DNA of 64,000 nucleotides, taken from positions 6,944,001 through 7,008,000 of the forward strand of contig AP026547.1 in NCBI GenBank assembly GCA_026075535.2. The letters are read 5' to 3'. The notes under the pieces were generated by a model, which saw nothing but the letters and a program-made list of their open reading frames with translations, was not told the DNA's origin and did no database searches. Within the stretch, counting starts at the first letter, position 1; the number at the start of each line of letters is the position of its first letter. This document shows, one piece after another, positions 10,999-24,151 of this stretch. Source of the DNA: Tricholoma matsutake. Taxonomy: Eukaryota > Basidiomycota > Agaricomycetes > Agaricales > Tricholomataceae. Both the position numbers and the translations under genes were made by a program.

Positions 10999-13900
10999 AT
11001 GAGCATGCTAGACACTACCCCCCCCTCGGTTACATTGATCAAACTTTCCGTACAATATTCTGGTGAGAAACTCGACAAGCTTAGGTCGAACTACAAAGAA
11101 TGGTGCGAAGAAATCACTATCGCTCTTTCACTGAATGGTCTCTACGAATATGTCACTGGTGCAATCCCTGCACCTACTGCCTCTGAGCCTTGTGTGCTAA
11201 TTAACTGGAAGGCCAACTCACGGCTTGCATACACGTTCATTGCGTCCAGCATTGCTCCATCTGAATGCCCTTTCATTGACATAGAGAAACCTACCACTGT
11301 GAACTGGGAGATGCTTTGTAAACGACACCAGAATGAAGGCCCTGTTTGACAGGTTCAGTTACTGCAGCAGGCCCTTACGACACAATGCAGCACTGATACT
11401 CCCCTCCCTGAGATGGCCAATAAGATTTGTGCTCTCATTGAGCATGCATTCACTATGGGAGATATTAAGCCCGACCTCCTTTGTTGCATAGCTCTTTTAA
11501 ATTCACTTAGCAACAACTTTCCTCATGCACGCTCGATTATCTCTCGTGACATTGCCACTTCCACAAGGGAATCCCCCTATACTTCAAAAGATATTCGTCT
11601 TTTCCTTGAAAATGAACAGTCACTTCTTGAGAATGATCATCGCACAGACAACAAATCCTCTGTAGCTCTCACTGCTCATACCAAATTGACCAGGCCGTCC
11701 AACGGTCTAGTCTGTGGGAATCCAAATTGCAAGAAAGCGGGTCATTCGACTGAGTACTGCATTAAAGTGGGGGGAGGAATGGCCGGGAAAACGATTGAGG
11801 AGTCCATGGCAGCCCGGAAAGCAGCTCGAGAAAAAGGGAAGAAAGGCGACGCTTCAACAAAACCTTCAAAGGTACCAATTACTGTGAAGGATGTTAATGG
11901 ACAAGCTTTCATGGTTATGGTAGATGCAGACCCCCTAAACCATCAGTCCGGTACTTGCCCCCCATTCGCAGGACTTGCTAGTGACCCCCTCCCCACAGCA
12001 TCGATTGATGAGGTAGAATATGAGGGCTGGCTTGTCATTGAGGAGGAGGCAAGTACAACTATTGACTGGAGCCATCACACTTCAACCCCCATGGATGGCA
12101 CATTTACTGTTGAACTGCTTAGTCAGACACAGCACTCACAACTTTCCCTCTCCCATTTCCCTTTCATTGTCGATACAGGCGCCACAGTCCATATTTCACC
12201 AGATAAAGCCGACTTCCTTACTCTTCGACAAATACTGCCTCGCCCTGTAAAAGGCGTTGGGGGCTCTTCCATCCTTGCTATTGGAATCGGCGACATAAAG
12301 TTATGCATCGCCAGGGGCACATCAATATTATTATGTAACGCACTCTACATCCCAGATGCAGCAGTCTGACTCATCTCTGTCAGTTCACTCACCAATGACT
12401 CAAATGCTGTGGCGCACTTTGACAGCTCATCCTGCTGGGTCATGGATAAATCCACTGGAGCTACCATTGCCCGTGGGATTTTACTTGATAACAAGAAACT
12501 CTATTCACTTCACCTCTATTCCGTCACCGCCGACCACACTTTGACTATCCACAAGTCCCCTGATCTTGAAACCTGGCACCGTCAACTTGGCCATGCGAAT
12601 TATCAGTTGCTTTGGGATATGGCCAAGAAGGGTACGCTTACAGGTGTGCCTACCATCTCTGCCCCTAAGCTGCCCAAATGTGAAGCATGTGTTCTTGGCA
12701 AACAGACGAGGATGCCCATTCCCAAAAAGCGTGAAGAAGGGGTTGGACATAAGATGACACGGAAGTTAGAAAAAGTCTGGGTGGATTTGTCGGGTCCACA
12801 TGCAGTTACGTCTCATACTGGGAATTCTTATGTTATGGACATTGTCGATGATTATACATCCTTTCCATGGTCAATACCGCTTCACAATAAGGACGATTCA
12901 TTTCCAGAACTAAAGGCTTGGGAACTAGCTCACGAAAACGAAACAGGACTTAAAATTGGGACTTATATCTTTGACAATGGAGAACTAAAATCTCATGAGA
13001 TGGAGGCCTGGCTCAAAACAAGAGGAACAGTACAGCGATTTACCACGCCACATACGTCTGCCCATATTGGGCATGTTGAGCGCATGCATCGTACCCTTAT
13101 GGCTAAAGCACACACAATGCGAATTTACTCGGCCTTACCAGCTTACCTTTGAGATGAATTCTACCTGACAGCCTCTCATTTACATGCCAAAACCACCACA
13201 AGATCACTTCAAGGTCGCACTCCCTGGGAACTTTGGCATGGACGAAAGCCTGATTATTCCTACCTCCAAGAAATTGGCTGCCGAGCATTTGTACTCATCC
13301 CAAAGAAGGACAATCCAAAAATTTTTGAGCAATCTATTAAGTGCGTGCTTATTGGATATGATATAAATTCTAAATCCTACCGATGCTATGATCCAACTAC
13401 AAGAAAAGTTCACAGTTCCTACCACGTCCACTTTCTTGAAAGCCAGGATGGACATTCCCCCTCCCAAACATTACCAACGAGTGATGTTATTCAATCACCT
13501 ACCTCGGGTGGGCCCACCTTCAACATCTTGCCAATAAACAATGATGATAACGACGAGTCCTTTCACCCCTTGAACGTCACTGGACTGAATGACCCTATTA
13601 GTGAAGACCAAAGCTTACCCACTCAGAATCCCATCCCACGTCGATCATCCCGGGTACCTATTCCCACAGAGCGACATCCGAATGGGGGATTGGCCACTAC
13701 TAGGACAGCCACAGCCATCCAAGAATCTAGGGAGAGTGCGGCGCGGGTCAGAGAAGCGCGCCATGAGCACAGAGCCGCTACTATTGCTGCCTGATCACAA
13801 AATTCCGATCATGTTCCTGGTGATCCGACCTTCAATCATGATCGTGATGTCATTGATGAGCTAAGTCAATCATTTGACAATTTTCATTTAGGTGATCAGG

Positions 13901-15542
13901 CGCATCAACTCCGGGCACTGATTTTGGAAATGACAGATTTTGATCCAGAGTCACTCCAGTTTGAGGATGAACCCAAGACTTGGGAAGAGGCAAAGAATTC
14001 TGGGGATGCAGAGCGATGGTGGTCAGGATACCTAGATGAATTAAAGTCCCTGAAGGATATGGGGGTCTATAAACTCATCCCAAGGGGCGATGTGCCTCAA
14101 GGTAAACGGATTCACAAGGGCCGACCCGTTTTCCATATCAAGCATGATGAAAATGGCCATGCCATGAGATGGAAAGTCCAACTTGTATTTTGGGGCTTCG
14201 AGCAAATATATGGTAGGGATTATACCAAAACAACCTCACCCACTGCACGCATGGAATCTTGGCGCATCTTGCTCCACATAGCCGCTTCTTTAGGCTGGGA
14301 CACCCAACAGATAGATGTCAAAACCGCTTTCCTTTACGGAGTACTCCCTGACGATGAAATCCAATACATGCAGCAGCCTGAAGGGTTTGAAGAACCGGGC
14401 CATGAAGACTGGGTATGGCAGCTTCAACGAGGATTGTATGGCATGAAGCAGAGCAGCCAAATATGGAATCAAACCCTCAATGCCCAGATGATCGACTGGG
14501 GTTTTACATGCCTTGCCTGTGAGTCCTGCATTTATTATAGGAAGTCAGACATGGGCATTGTCATTGCGGCAGTACCGTCAATGATTTTCTGTCCATCGCT
14601 GATACCAAAGACAAGAACGAGCATTTTAAACGTCAAATGCGTGAGGTCTGGACAATTTCTGAATTAGGTGCAGCCCGCTTTATTGTTGGCATCGCAATTA
14701 CCTGGGATCAACATCTGTGCACGGTCGCACTTTCACAGGCTGCCCTCATTGATAAAATCGTCGACCAGTTTGGCCAATGGGACGCTAACCCAGTATCCGC
14801 TCCCCTTGAGCCTGGCCTTAAATTACGCCGTACAACTCGACAGGATACTTCTGCAGATGACTTATTATATCTTAAACGACTACCCTACTGTTCCCTTGTC
14901 GGCTGTCTCCTTTACCTAGCGATTTCCACACGCCCTGATATTTCATACGCTGTACAACAATTGTCCCAATATCTTGACTGTTACTCCTTCGAACACTGGA
15001 GTGCGGCAACACGGTTAGTTCAATATTTAAAGGGAACTCGAGACCTCAAACTATACCTGGGTGGGGATAGCCCTATTTCCCTCCATGCATTTAGCGACTC
15101 TGATTGGGCTAATTGTCTTGACACCTGTCGAAGCATTGGGGGATATCTCTGCACACTTGGCTCTGGCACCCTATCTTGGACTGCTAAGAAGCAGAAGGTT
15201 GTGGCAACATCCTCTTGTGAAGCTGAGTATGTCGCTGCATTTGAAACTGCGAAGGAGTGCATCTGGATATGCACATTGCTCAACGCCATAGGCTATTCGC
15301 AATCCTCCCCAACAATTATTCTCTGTGATAATACAGCTACCAAGGCTCTATCCGAAGACCCTTTTCTCCACTTGAGGGTTAAACACATAGATATCAAATA
15401 TCATTTCCTTTGTGAACACATCCAATCAGGCACCTTACAACTCGCATACATCAATACCAAAGACAATGTTGCGGACTTATTTACCAAGGCATTGGACGTG
15501 AAGCAATTCATACATTTACGCTCGCTCTTAGGCCTACACTGA
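10999..15542 (+). pseudogene. copia gag-pol polyprotein, four in-frame stops and one frameshift
   Basis: From ATG 10,999 one frame can be followed through gag (UBN2-type, with a zinc knuckle 'CKKAGHSTEYC' preceded by 'CGNPN'), aspartic protease (catalytic 'IVDTGATVHIS'), GAG-pre-integrase ('ETWHRQLGHAN' with a later C-x2-C), integrase ('WVDLSGPH', 'FDNGELKS'), reverse transcriptase ('QIDVKTAFLYG', 'GLYGMKQSSQIW') and RNase H ('SDSDWANC', 'SSCEAEYVA', 'LCDNTATKAL'). Stops interrupt it at 11,347, 12,367, 13,150 and 13,792, all TGA. Near 14,575 a one-base loss shifts the frame, which then stays open to the TAA-free end at TGA 15,540-15,542. At the RT catalytic site the usual first Asp of the xxDD motif reads Asn. 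The element cannot make its own proteins. The stop at 12,367 precedes 'LISV' and fits Arg CGA to TGA; the one at 13,150 precedes 'DEFYLTA' and fits Trp TGG to TGA. Confidence 0.92.
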
Positions 15543-15580
15543 TGCAATTCCATGTGAGGAGTGATCCCGGTGAGGAGGAG

Positions 15581-15697
15581 TGTTGAGATTCACACTGTGA
15601 TCGCTCAATTTGATGCATGTTCTACTTCTAGCACATCTCTTTGATGCGCAAGACAAACACGGTATGTGATCAGCCGACATCAGCCTCTTTGATGCAT
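15581..15697 (+). repeat. Truncated 3' LTR of the copia element
   Basis: TGTTGAGATTCACACTGTGA restarts here and stays aligned with 10,396-10,512, with a few transitions (for example GCGTG/GCATG and GTGCA/GCGCA). After GATGCAT the similarity ends and oxygenase exon sequence begins. Confidence 0.9.
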
Positions 15698-16017
15698 TCT
15701 TCCATGGGGGGGAGATGCAGATACCACAGTTTCCAGGCAAATTCACGTAAGAGCTGTTCATGTTGCAATCTTCCACATTTGACATGGTTCATGGCAGGTA
15801 CCATCCAGGACACATCTGCCTTTTTCTTTCCGCTGATATCTTCCATAAAGTAGCGCAGTGGACTCCTGACTGTATGCAAAGCCAGGTTGAGCTTACACCA
15901 GGCAGAATAGGGTCTGTCTTCTTTTTTCCAGAGAAGAGCTTTGAGTTGCTTTGCAACAAACCTACTGGGTGGGGCAAACGCACTGGGTATGGTGCTTGGG
16001 ACCAGTTTTTTGACTAG
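15698..16017 (+). pseudogene. C-terminal fragment of a TET/JBP-like 2OG-Fe(II) oxygenase
   Basis: The first exon starts at the LTR breakpoint and reads 'FFHGGEMQIPQFPGKF'. A clean 51-nt intron follows (GTAAGA at 15,747, CAG ending 15,797), and the second exon reads 'YHPGHICLFLSADIFHKVAQ', 'TPGRIGSVFFFPEKSFELL', 'KPTGWG' and stops at 16,015-16,017. This is the second half of a double-stranded beta-helix dioxygenase. The His in 'DIFHKV' would be the distal iron ligand and the Arg in 'PGRIG' the 2-oxoglutarate anchor. The proximal H-x-D ligands are absent from the window. In the family these enzymes oxidise 5-methylcytosine in DNA, or are predicted to, and mushrooms have many copies, often linked to KDZ DNA transposons. 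The fold is well supported; the TET/JBP label is from memory and another 2OG oxygenase group is possible. Confidence 0.62.
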
Positions 16018-18033
16018 AACAAGTCTGCAATTCTTAACATTTGTTCATTTCATTCTGACGTTATTCCCCTCCATTTTAATTACTTTATTTATCCTTCTTG
16101 GTAGTTCTACTATTCCTAGTACTGTATAGGTAGTCTACTGATGCCATAGTACTCATCTGTTTGTCTCCTCAGTTCACTGAGGCCAAACGCCGTTCCATTA
16201 CAGAGTTTTCGGAAATTCTTGTCCCACACATTTTTGATTGAATGAAAATTTTGGAATAAAATAAAATATTCCAAAAAATAACCTTCAATGTTGTTTCTCC
16301 TTCTATGTTGTTTCTCCTATCATAGGCTGCGTGTGGTAGGGTTTCTCAGCAGATGGAAGCACCACATATGCGACCTCCCAAACCTGTCATCTGATGTTGG
16401 GACCCACACCATGAACTGTAAATTTTGAGGAATCAACTTGGAATCAACCCCAACTTACCGACTCAGTACCGAGCCTGCCTTATACCTGGATTTCTAGACA
16501 CTTGCAACACACGGCAAGTGCAGAGGAATGGTGTTTGCCAAGTCACTTGCAGGTTCTACTGGAGTGTCGCGTCGAAGGTGTGCAGGTGGGGTGGTTGCTC
16601 CGCAAAGTCAAAGTGCGTATCTCTGCTCAGCAAAATTTGTTGCCTTCCGAAACCGCTTTCCTTATGATATCTGCCATTCTTAGGTTTACAGTATGAAGAA
16701 CATGGTGTTTCTATCCAGCATCCACTACAGGCCCAGGCCATGATGACACGTCCACACACTCAACCCTGACATGGCCTGACATCGCAAGTAAGTTTTGTAT
16801 AGCTACACATAGCCCTCGCATGTGTTAACCTATTCGTACGTGTGTTAGCCCTCTCCATCCTCTGGAATCCTCTCGCCATTTGGGTTGATGAAATGACTGT
16901 TCAATGCCACTCAGCAGAGGAGGATTTCAAGATGCATGTATGCCTGCCTCTCTCTTCCATGTGAAACTTAACTTGATGATGATATCGTTTCACCTCCATC
17001 TGCTTGTCGTGTGGCTCTCGGGACGCATCCTGTCCAGGCTTCCCACATCCCTCCCACAAGTGCCCTACCTCGCCACCTGCAACTAGTCAACAGCCCTCTG
17101 CATCCATCCATTCTGTAACATACAACCAGAATACTTCACGCACCAGAATATTTCACCCGAGATCCCCTCAAGCCCCTCAATCTCAGCCACACCATCTTCA
17201 CGCACGCAGGGGAAAAAAACCTAACAGAATCTCATTGGTCCCTTGAACTGCCACCCTGCCTCTGCTCTCTTCAGCTTCCATCCACCGCCTCCTCATGTGC
17301 TCCCTGGGTCCACATACACATGCTTGGCGACAATGCACATAGCCATGCTGTGGCAGCCTCCTCTCACATGTATGTGTCACAGTATCACCCCTCCTCACAG
17401 TGTCATCTCTCGCCCTCCACCAAGACTAGGTGGCACCAACCAACATCAGATTATGCACATCTTGTGCACCTGCATTTTTGCTACCTAGCTATCTGCAGGT
17501 CTATGGTAAGGTCATGACTCACAAGTCTATCGCAAGCCTGAGCTTCTTGTTCAGCAAGTTAGTGATCAGGTTGCCAACTTGTCAATACCCCCTCAAGCTC
17601 GATTTTTGAAACCCACACAACTGCCAATTCCATGTTCACATGAGGAAATCCAAGCTTCTGGTAGACCACTTGGACCAGAGGACTGGTTGGCAGCCGCTGC
17701 CTCCCACCACCAGCTCTTGTACATCTGTGTTTCCCAGTCGCACCTACCAAACCAAAACTTTTGTTGCAGAAGCGTAAGGTGGAAACAACCCAGGAGTACG
17801 TTGGTTGTTGAGCCTTGGAGTCTATTGTATTTGACTGTGTAATCATGGGATTTGGAGTGAGATATGGTAGTAGGGGGAGGAAACCAGGGATGATTTGATC
17901 TGGCATCCTGAATCATTGGCGCTTAGATTGAACTGACATACCCAAACTTGAGAAAGCCTCAGAAGGGTTCAGCCCTTGTAAATTCCTCCAATGATGCATG
18001 AGCTTGCGTGAGTCAATTGGGCCAATCATAACC
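16018..18033. other. Repeat-island stretch, no gene named
   Basis: Short open pieces only. The stretch 17,525-17,700 on the plus strand reads like an exon ('QVYRKPELLVQQVSDQVANL', 'LGPEDWLA') but its family is unknown. No LTR, terminal inverted repeat or RNA gene was found. Confidence 0.4.
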
Positions 18034-18224
18034 ATATGCATCAATTCCCAGAGCTAGCTTTCTTAGGTGTTCCACTGTGTCTTACAGACTGCATTATGCT
18101 ACCTCACTATATGTATCAAATTCCCAGAGCTAGCTTTCTTAGGTGTTCCCGGATGTCTTGCAGACTGCATTATGATATACCATGAAGCTATACGCATCAA
18201 AATCCCAGAGCTAGCTCCAAGTCA
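18034..18224 (+). repeat. Degenerate tandem repeat, about 2.4 copies of 75-81 bp
   Basis: Units begin at 18,034, 18,109 and 18,190 with ATATGCATCAATTCCCAGAG or close variants. They share the core CCCAGAGCTAGCTTTCTTAG and, in the first two copies, CAGACTGCATTATG. The third copy diverges after AGAGCTAGCT. The repeat contains AGCT-rich palindromic cores and lies about 500 bp before the DUF6698-like gene. Confidence 0.85.
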
Positions 18225-18718
18225 ACAGGAAAAAGCAGGTATTCTAGTGGAGAAACAACCTGACAGAATGGTTATGGCCACAGAAGCCAAGCTTTAGGCT
18301 GAACTTGACTACAATATAGCACATTTGTTTTTACCTAATATGTGCTCGTGTGGGTAGTATGGGACTCGGAGCTATCTGTTCCTCCTGAGTGGGACTGCAA
18401 CAGTAATCCTATCCTATCCTATCCACAAGCTGGGATGAGCTGGAGACAAAGGCACCCATTGTAAGCTTGTACCTTGAAGCCTGAGAGTAGCAGAGGAGTT
18501 TCGTAACTGGCACTAGCGCTTTCTTGATGGGCCTAATTGCTTCATTGCAACATAAGAAATGGAGTTTCAGCTTTGCTATGGTGACAATCTTTTGGAAGCA
18601 TAGCCTTTAGTGATGCACAGCCAGTAAGCTTATGTAAGTTTACAGCATTATAAATGCCCATTCAATGACCCTTTGAACCCATTCAAACTTTGAACCTCAT
18701 GCGCTGCACGTCTGTCCC

Positions 18719-20318
18719 ATGACAAGCATCACTGGTTAGTCAGTTTAGCTTCTACTCTACCTGCTACAGTATTTCTAGATGAGCATCCAGTTGTGGCCAT
18801 ATATGCGGGTGCTAAGCGGTGGATTGCAGCACTGGAACAACAGCTTCAAAACCTTCAGCAAGCAGGTGCGAAACAAAAATCGTATGTACTACTTAACCCA
18901 CCTCTAGATTGCTTGCTTAACAGTAGATGCTTCTATAGAAATGCACAGTCTAACGTTACACAGGGCCGAGTAATATGCAGGCTTGTGTCTATGTTTGAGT
19001 CTGTTGATGAGCTCATCGAAGAGAGTGACCGATGACATGCCCTGGATGCAGAGGCACCTGATGAGGACCTTGAGCCCACCTTGGAGTACCGTTTCTTCTT
19101 TTCATGAATTGGATTGCATGATAATGCAGCATACCCAGGCAGCGTCAGACTTATCAAGGATATGAACATTTACTACACCACATTCCAGGTCTTAAAACCA
19201 AGCTAAATGAGCAGGATGTACTGGAACTAAATGTCTATTTTAGAGATGTGAATACTAGTTCTTTATCCATGTATAAATACTAATACTTGGGTAGCTTCAG
19301 AAAGGGGCAGGTGGAGGCCGAGGTGATGATGCGGCAAACCTCAAGCCAGCTGTTGTTAGTTGGATAGCAGGAGCACTTGGTGGTCCTATATCCAGACCAC
19401 TTCCACCTACCTCCAAGATGGACAGAGGATTTGAACATGATGACACTGGATGTCTGTTATGTCCCATAGACTATGATTGGGAAGATCTTTCATATGCTTT
19501 GTGTACTCTCTGCTCTATGTTTTGACACTGATGCTTGTCCATAGGGTGCATACTAACATTCGTGAAGGCCATTCAGATTTCACTGTTACTGCGGATTCCT
19601 GGCCCGCTTTTCTCTACCCAAAAGCTAGTGGTAGTATTGAGAACATTGAGGATGGTCTATTCCGAAGTGCGATGTTGTTAAAGGTGAGCCTTTACCATTT
19701 TTTGCTCTCATATCTCAACTGTTATATGGCCTCTGTAGACGTTTAAATTCATCTTTACATCCCCTTCCTCTGCCCAAGACATTGAATGCCAGGAAGATGT
19801 GGATGAGCATGTTCCATCAGCCAAGAAACGTGCTAGGAGGAACCAGAAAGCCCCAACACATGGACATGTTGCCACCTTATTAGGAATGAAGGCAGTAACA
19901 CCCTGGGCTCTCACCTATGTTGCAGTTCAGGTAAGAGCTATCTCATCTCCTTCAAGCTATTATGCTGATTGATGTTCTTCAAGCTTCATTTTGCACTTTC
20001 TAATGCCAATGCATGGAATGAGAACGATGGCTGTTTTAACTACATTGACTTCTACAACAATATCGTGGATTATTTTGAAATTCCTCTTGGCCCAGAAAGT
20101 CGAGCACGCACAACCTCCCTTCTTTCCTGGTGGACTAGGTGATTAATATCTCCCTGACCATATCTGCAAGATATCTGCTGAGCATTGCATACTACAGCAA
20201 AGTATTTGGTGGACGCCCAGTTATGGTGCAAGGACAGTCTCATCCTGGCTCTTCTGTTGCTCAGCTAGCAAACCAGAGAGCAGCAAGAGAGCAGTCTGCG
20301 GCAGCACCCACAAGTTAA
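18719..20318 (+). pseudogene. DUF6698-like fungal gene with one nonsense codon
   Basis: Exons: 18,719-18,734, 18,779-18,881, 18,924 to about 19,090, about 19,139-19,254, about 19,302-19,500, 19,545-19,683, 19,739-19,930, 19,984-20,138, 20,198-20,318. Most introns are 42-60 nt with GT...AG. The protein has a short coiled-coil N-terminus ('ALEQQLQNLQQAG'), then motifs I recall from an Agaricomycete-specific family of unknown function (DUF6698, label from memory): 'VTQGRVICRLVSMFESVDEL', 'DRGFEHDDTGCLLCPIDYDW', 'TVTADSWPAFLYPKASG', 'FKFIFTSPSSAQD', 'VATLLGMKAVTPWALTYVAV', 'FYNNIVDYFEIPLGPESRAR', 'SVAQLANQRA'. A TGA at 19,033-19,035 follows 'EESDR' and would fit Arg CGA to TGA. The junction after 'LEY' (19,087) cannot be spliced in frame with canonical sites, so a second small lesion is likely there. 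All other exons are clean, so loss is recent. Such genes are many-copy in mushrooms; function unknown. Confidence 0.75.
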
Positions 20319-21949
20319 ATACTGTATTGATTAGTAGGAGGATACCAGAATGTGGCAATATATATATAATTGTATTTCCTTTTCCTGCTAGAGAACCTCT
20401 GAGTCAATCTAGCTATGGTTGCTAGTTGAAGGAATTTAGTAGTTTGTATGACACTATGGTCTGTGATGTATGTGAAGTGGGATATTAATTGACCGTCATA
20501 CAATAGGAAGCAACATGATTATTGTATCACAATGGCTCCCCCAGGATTCTGCAGTATGTGTTATGTTGCAAAAGTTTTCTTGGGGTAAGTCAACCAGAAG
20601 TAGCATCATCTTCTAAGATAATGGAATTTTGAAATGATACTACAAAGGTTGGAACATGGGTTATAGATTATATTGAGCAGAGTTCATTTGCAATGTGCGA
20701 TGGGTTAGCAAGACACATTGCCTATGCCAATAAGTGTAATTGTTGGATGACGTGAGTGTTGGTGATGTGAGTGTTGGGTACTATGGAGAGGAGGAAAGTT
20801 GAAGTCGTACCCCAACACCTGCCCGTAGCTTCACAATGTGGAGCACATCCCATGAAGGCAAGGAATCCCTGGCTGTGTCAATTTGTGACCTCTGGTGGCT
20901 CAGCAAGATCATGTGCCCACTCCAAGCCAGCATAGATTCAAAAGGTCATGCACATTGAGAAATGATGGAGCAGGTGGATGTCATTATCCTATCACTACCC
21001 AGACCTGTTTGGAATGGATAGTGCAGCTTGAATATGCCTAGTTCCAAAGGTTGTTGATTTTTGACATGTGGCTACTCAGCGACATGAGGTGAGTGTTCCA
21101 TATGGTGGAAACTACTTAGAAATAAGCCAATAGCTTCGAGAAAGGGATCATGTCTAAAGCCGTGTCACTGTCCCTTGGTACGTTAGTTTGCAACATTTGG
21201 TCATCAAGCAACATGGGGGTACCTCCTCCCAGATAATGCATTGTCCAAAGGACACGAGTGGTCCCACCAGAAGATGCAAAACATGCCATAAGACAATCCA
21301 TGTATAACTGAACACTAAGCAGTTACTTCCGTGGAATACCATGACTGTTCTCCCCTGATAATGAAATATGGATGTAGCAATCGAGGTAGTACCATGGATA
21401 TAGGGCGTGATCAAAATTTCAATCAGGTGTAACGATGGTACCAGCCATGAATAAGGGGGGAAAAGGCGATCTTTCCGAAACGTGACTGTGATATACATAC
21501 CATTATCTGAGAGATGTAAACTGATCTGGCGAAATTGGGCGTTTTAGGCTATTTGCTTATGTTTCAACTACTATACAAGCCGATGGCGAGAATGTTCGGA
21601 AACCGTGATGCAGTTCGTCACTCAATTCGCCCAGGTACCTGTAGTACGGTAGGTGTTCAAAATGAAACAGAAAGCTACGCATGGCGGTAGCGTGTCAGGA
21701 ATCAGTCAATCAAGCGTTCAGCTTCAGAAGTCAACACCAGAATGAACGGATGAAATCACCTCCTGGCTTTCCCTGAACTACTTAACTCGGTAGGTCTTCC
21801 GCAAATCCGAAATAGCTAGTCATGTGATGTTGAGGAGTCACTAGCAAACAAGCGAAACGGCCGAAAAAAAAAAGAGTTAAATATACATTGCCCAGGCCCC
21901 GCAATTGTATCGTTTACAACCCCCATCTGCTCAGTTCTCCAATTTCAAA
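20319..21949. other. Border between repeat island and gene-dense region, no gene
   Basis: No frame over about 115 codons and no recognisable motif on either strand. The last few hundred bases before 21,950 should hold the promoter and 5' UTR of the homocitrate synthase gene; an A-rich tract lies near 21,865. Confidence 0.6.
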
Positions 21950-23755
<1,806 letters not shown>

Positions 23756-24151
23756 ACACCTACAAAGGCAGGAGAAATGGAAAACGACATTGTACAACGC
23801 ATATAAAATGGGCAACTGCGTCCACAATTGGATATTTTTTGATAGAAGCCGATCTGTAAGACATTGAATCACATACACATGCGCAGAGGTAAATGAATAA
23901 ATATTGCAGTGGTCTACGATGATAGAGTACAAGCTACAGAGATTGAGATAAGAAAGCTGATGCAATACAGCATAAAAGTTGCACGACAGGGAGTGCAAGG
24001 CAACAGACGACGGATGTGATGTACACTACATTTAATGCAAAGATTAAAGGTGAGCACCAGGGAGTTACAAGTCCCTGTACCCCAAATTCTAATAATACTA
24101 GGTAGAGATTCCGGCCAACATTAAACTTAGCGCCAGTGATGGCGGTAAACG

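Larger units (their letters stand above)
10396..15697 (+). mobile_element. Ty1/copia retrotransposon, inactivated, 3' LTR truncated
   Basis: The element has a 5' LTR (10,396-10,809), a primer-binding-site-like sequence, one gag-pol frame broken by stops, a purine-rich tract (GGTGAGGAGGAG) just before 15,581, and the start of a 3' LTR (15,581-15,697). The first 117 bp of both LTRs align with only a few substitutions, which points to a moderate age. The 3' LTR stops abruptly at GATGCAT and continues directly into exon sequence of the oxygenase relic, so the right end was lost in a deletion. Target-site duplications therefore cannot be checked. Confidence 0.93.

Noticed and set aside
19026..19052. 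Intron that would remove the TGA in the DUF6698-like gene
   Set aside because: GT...AG and phase fit, but 27 nt is well below the shortest introns seen in this window (about 38-42 nt).
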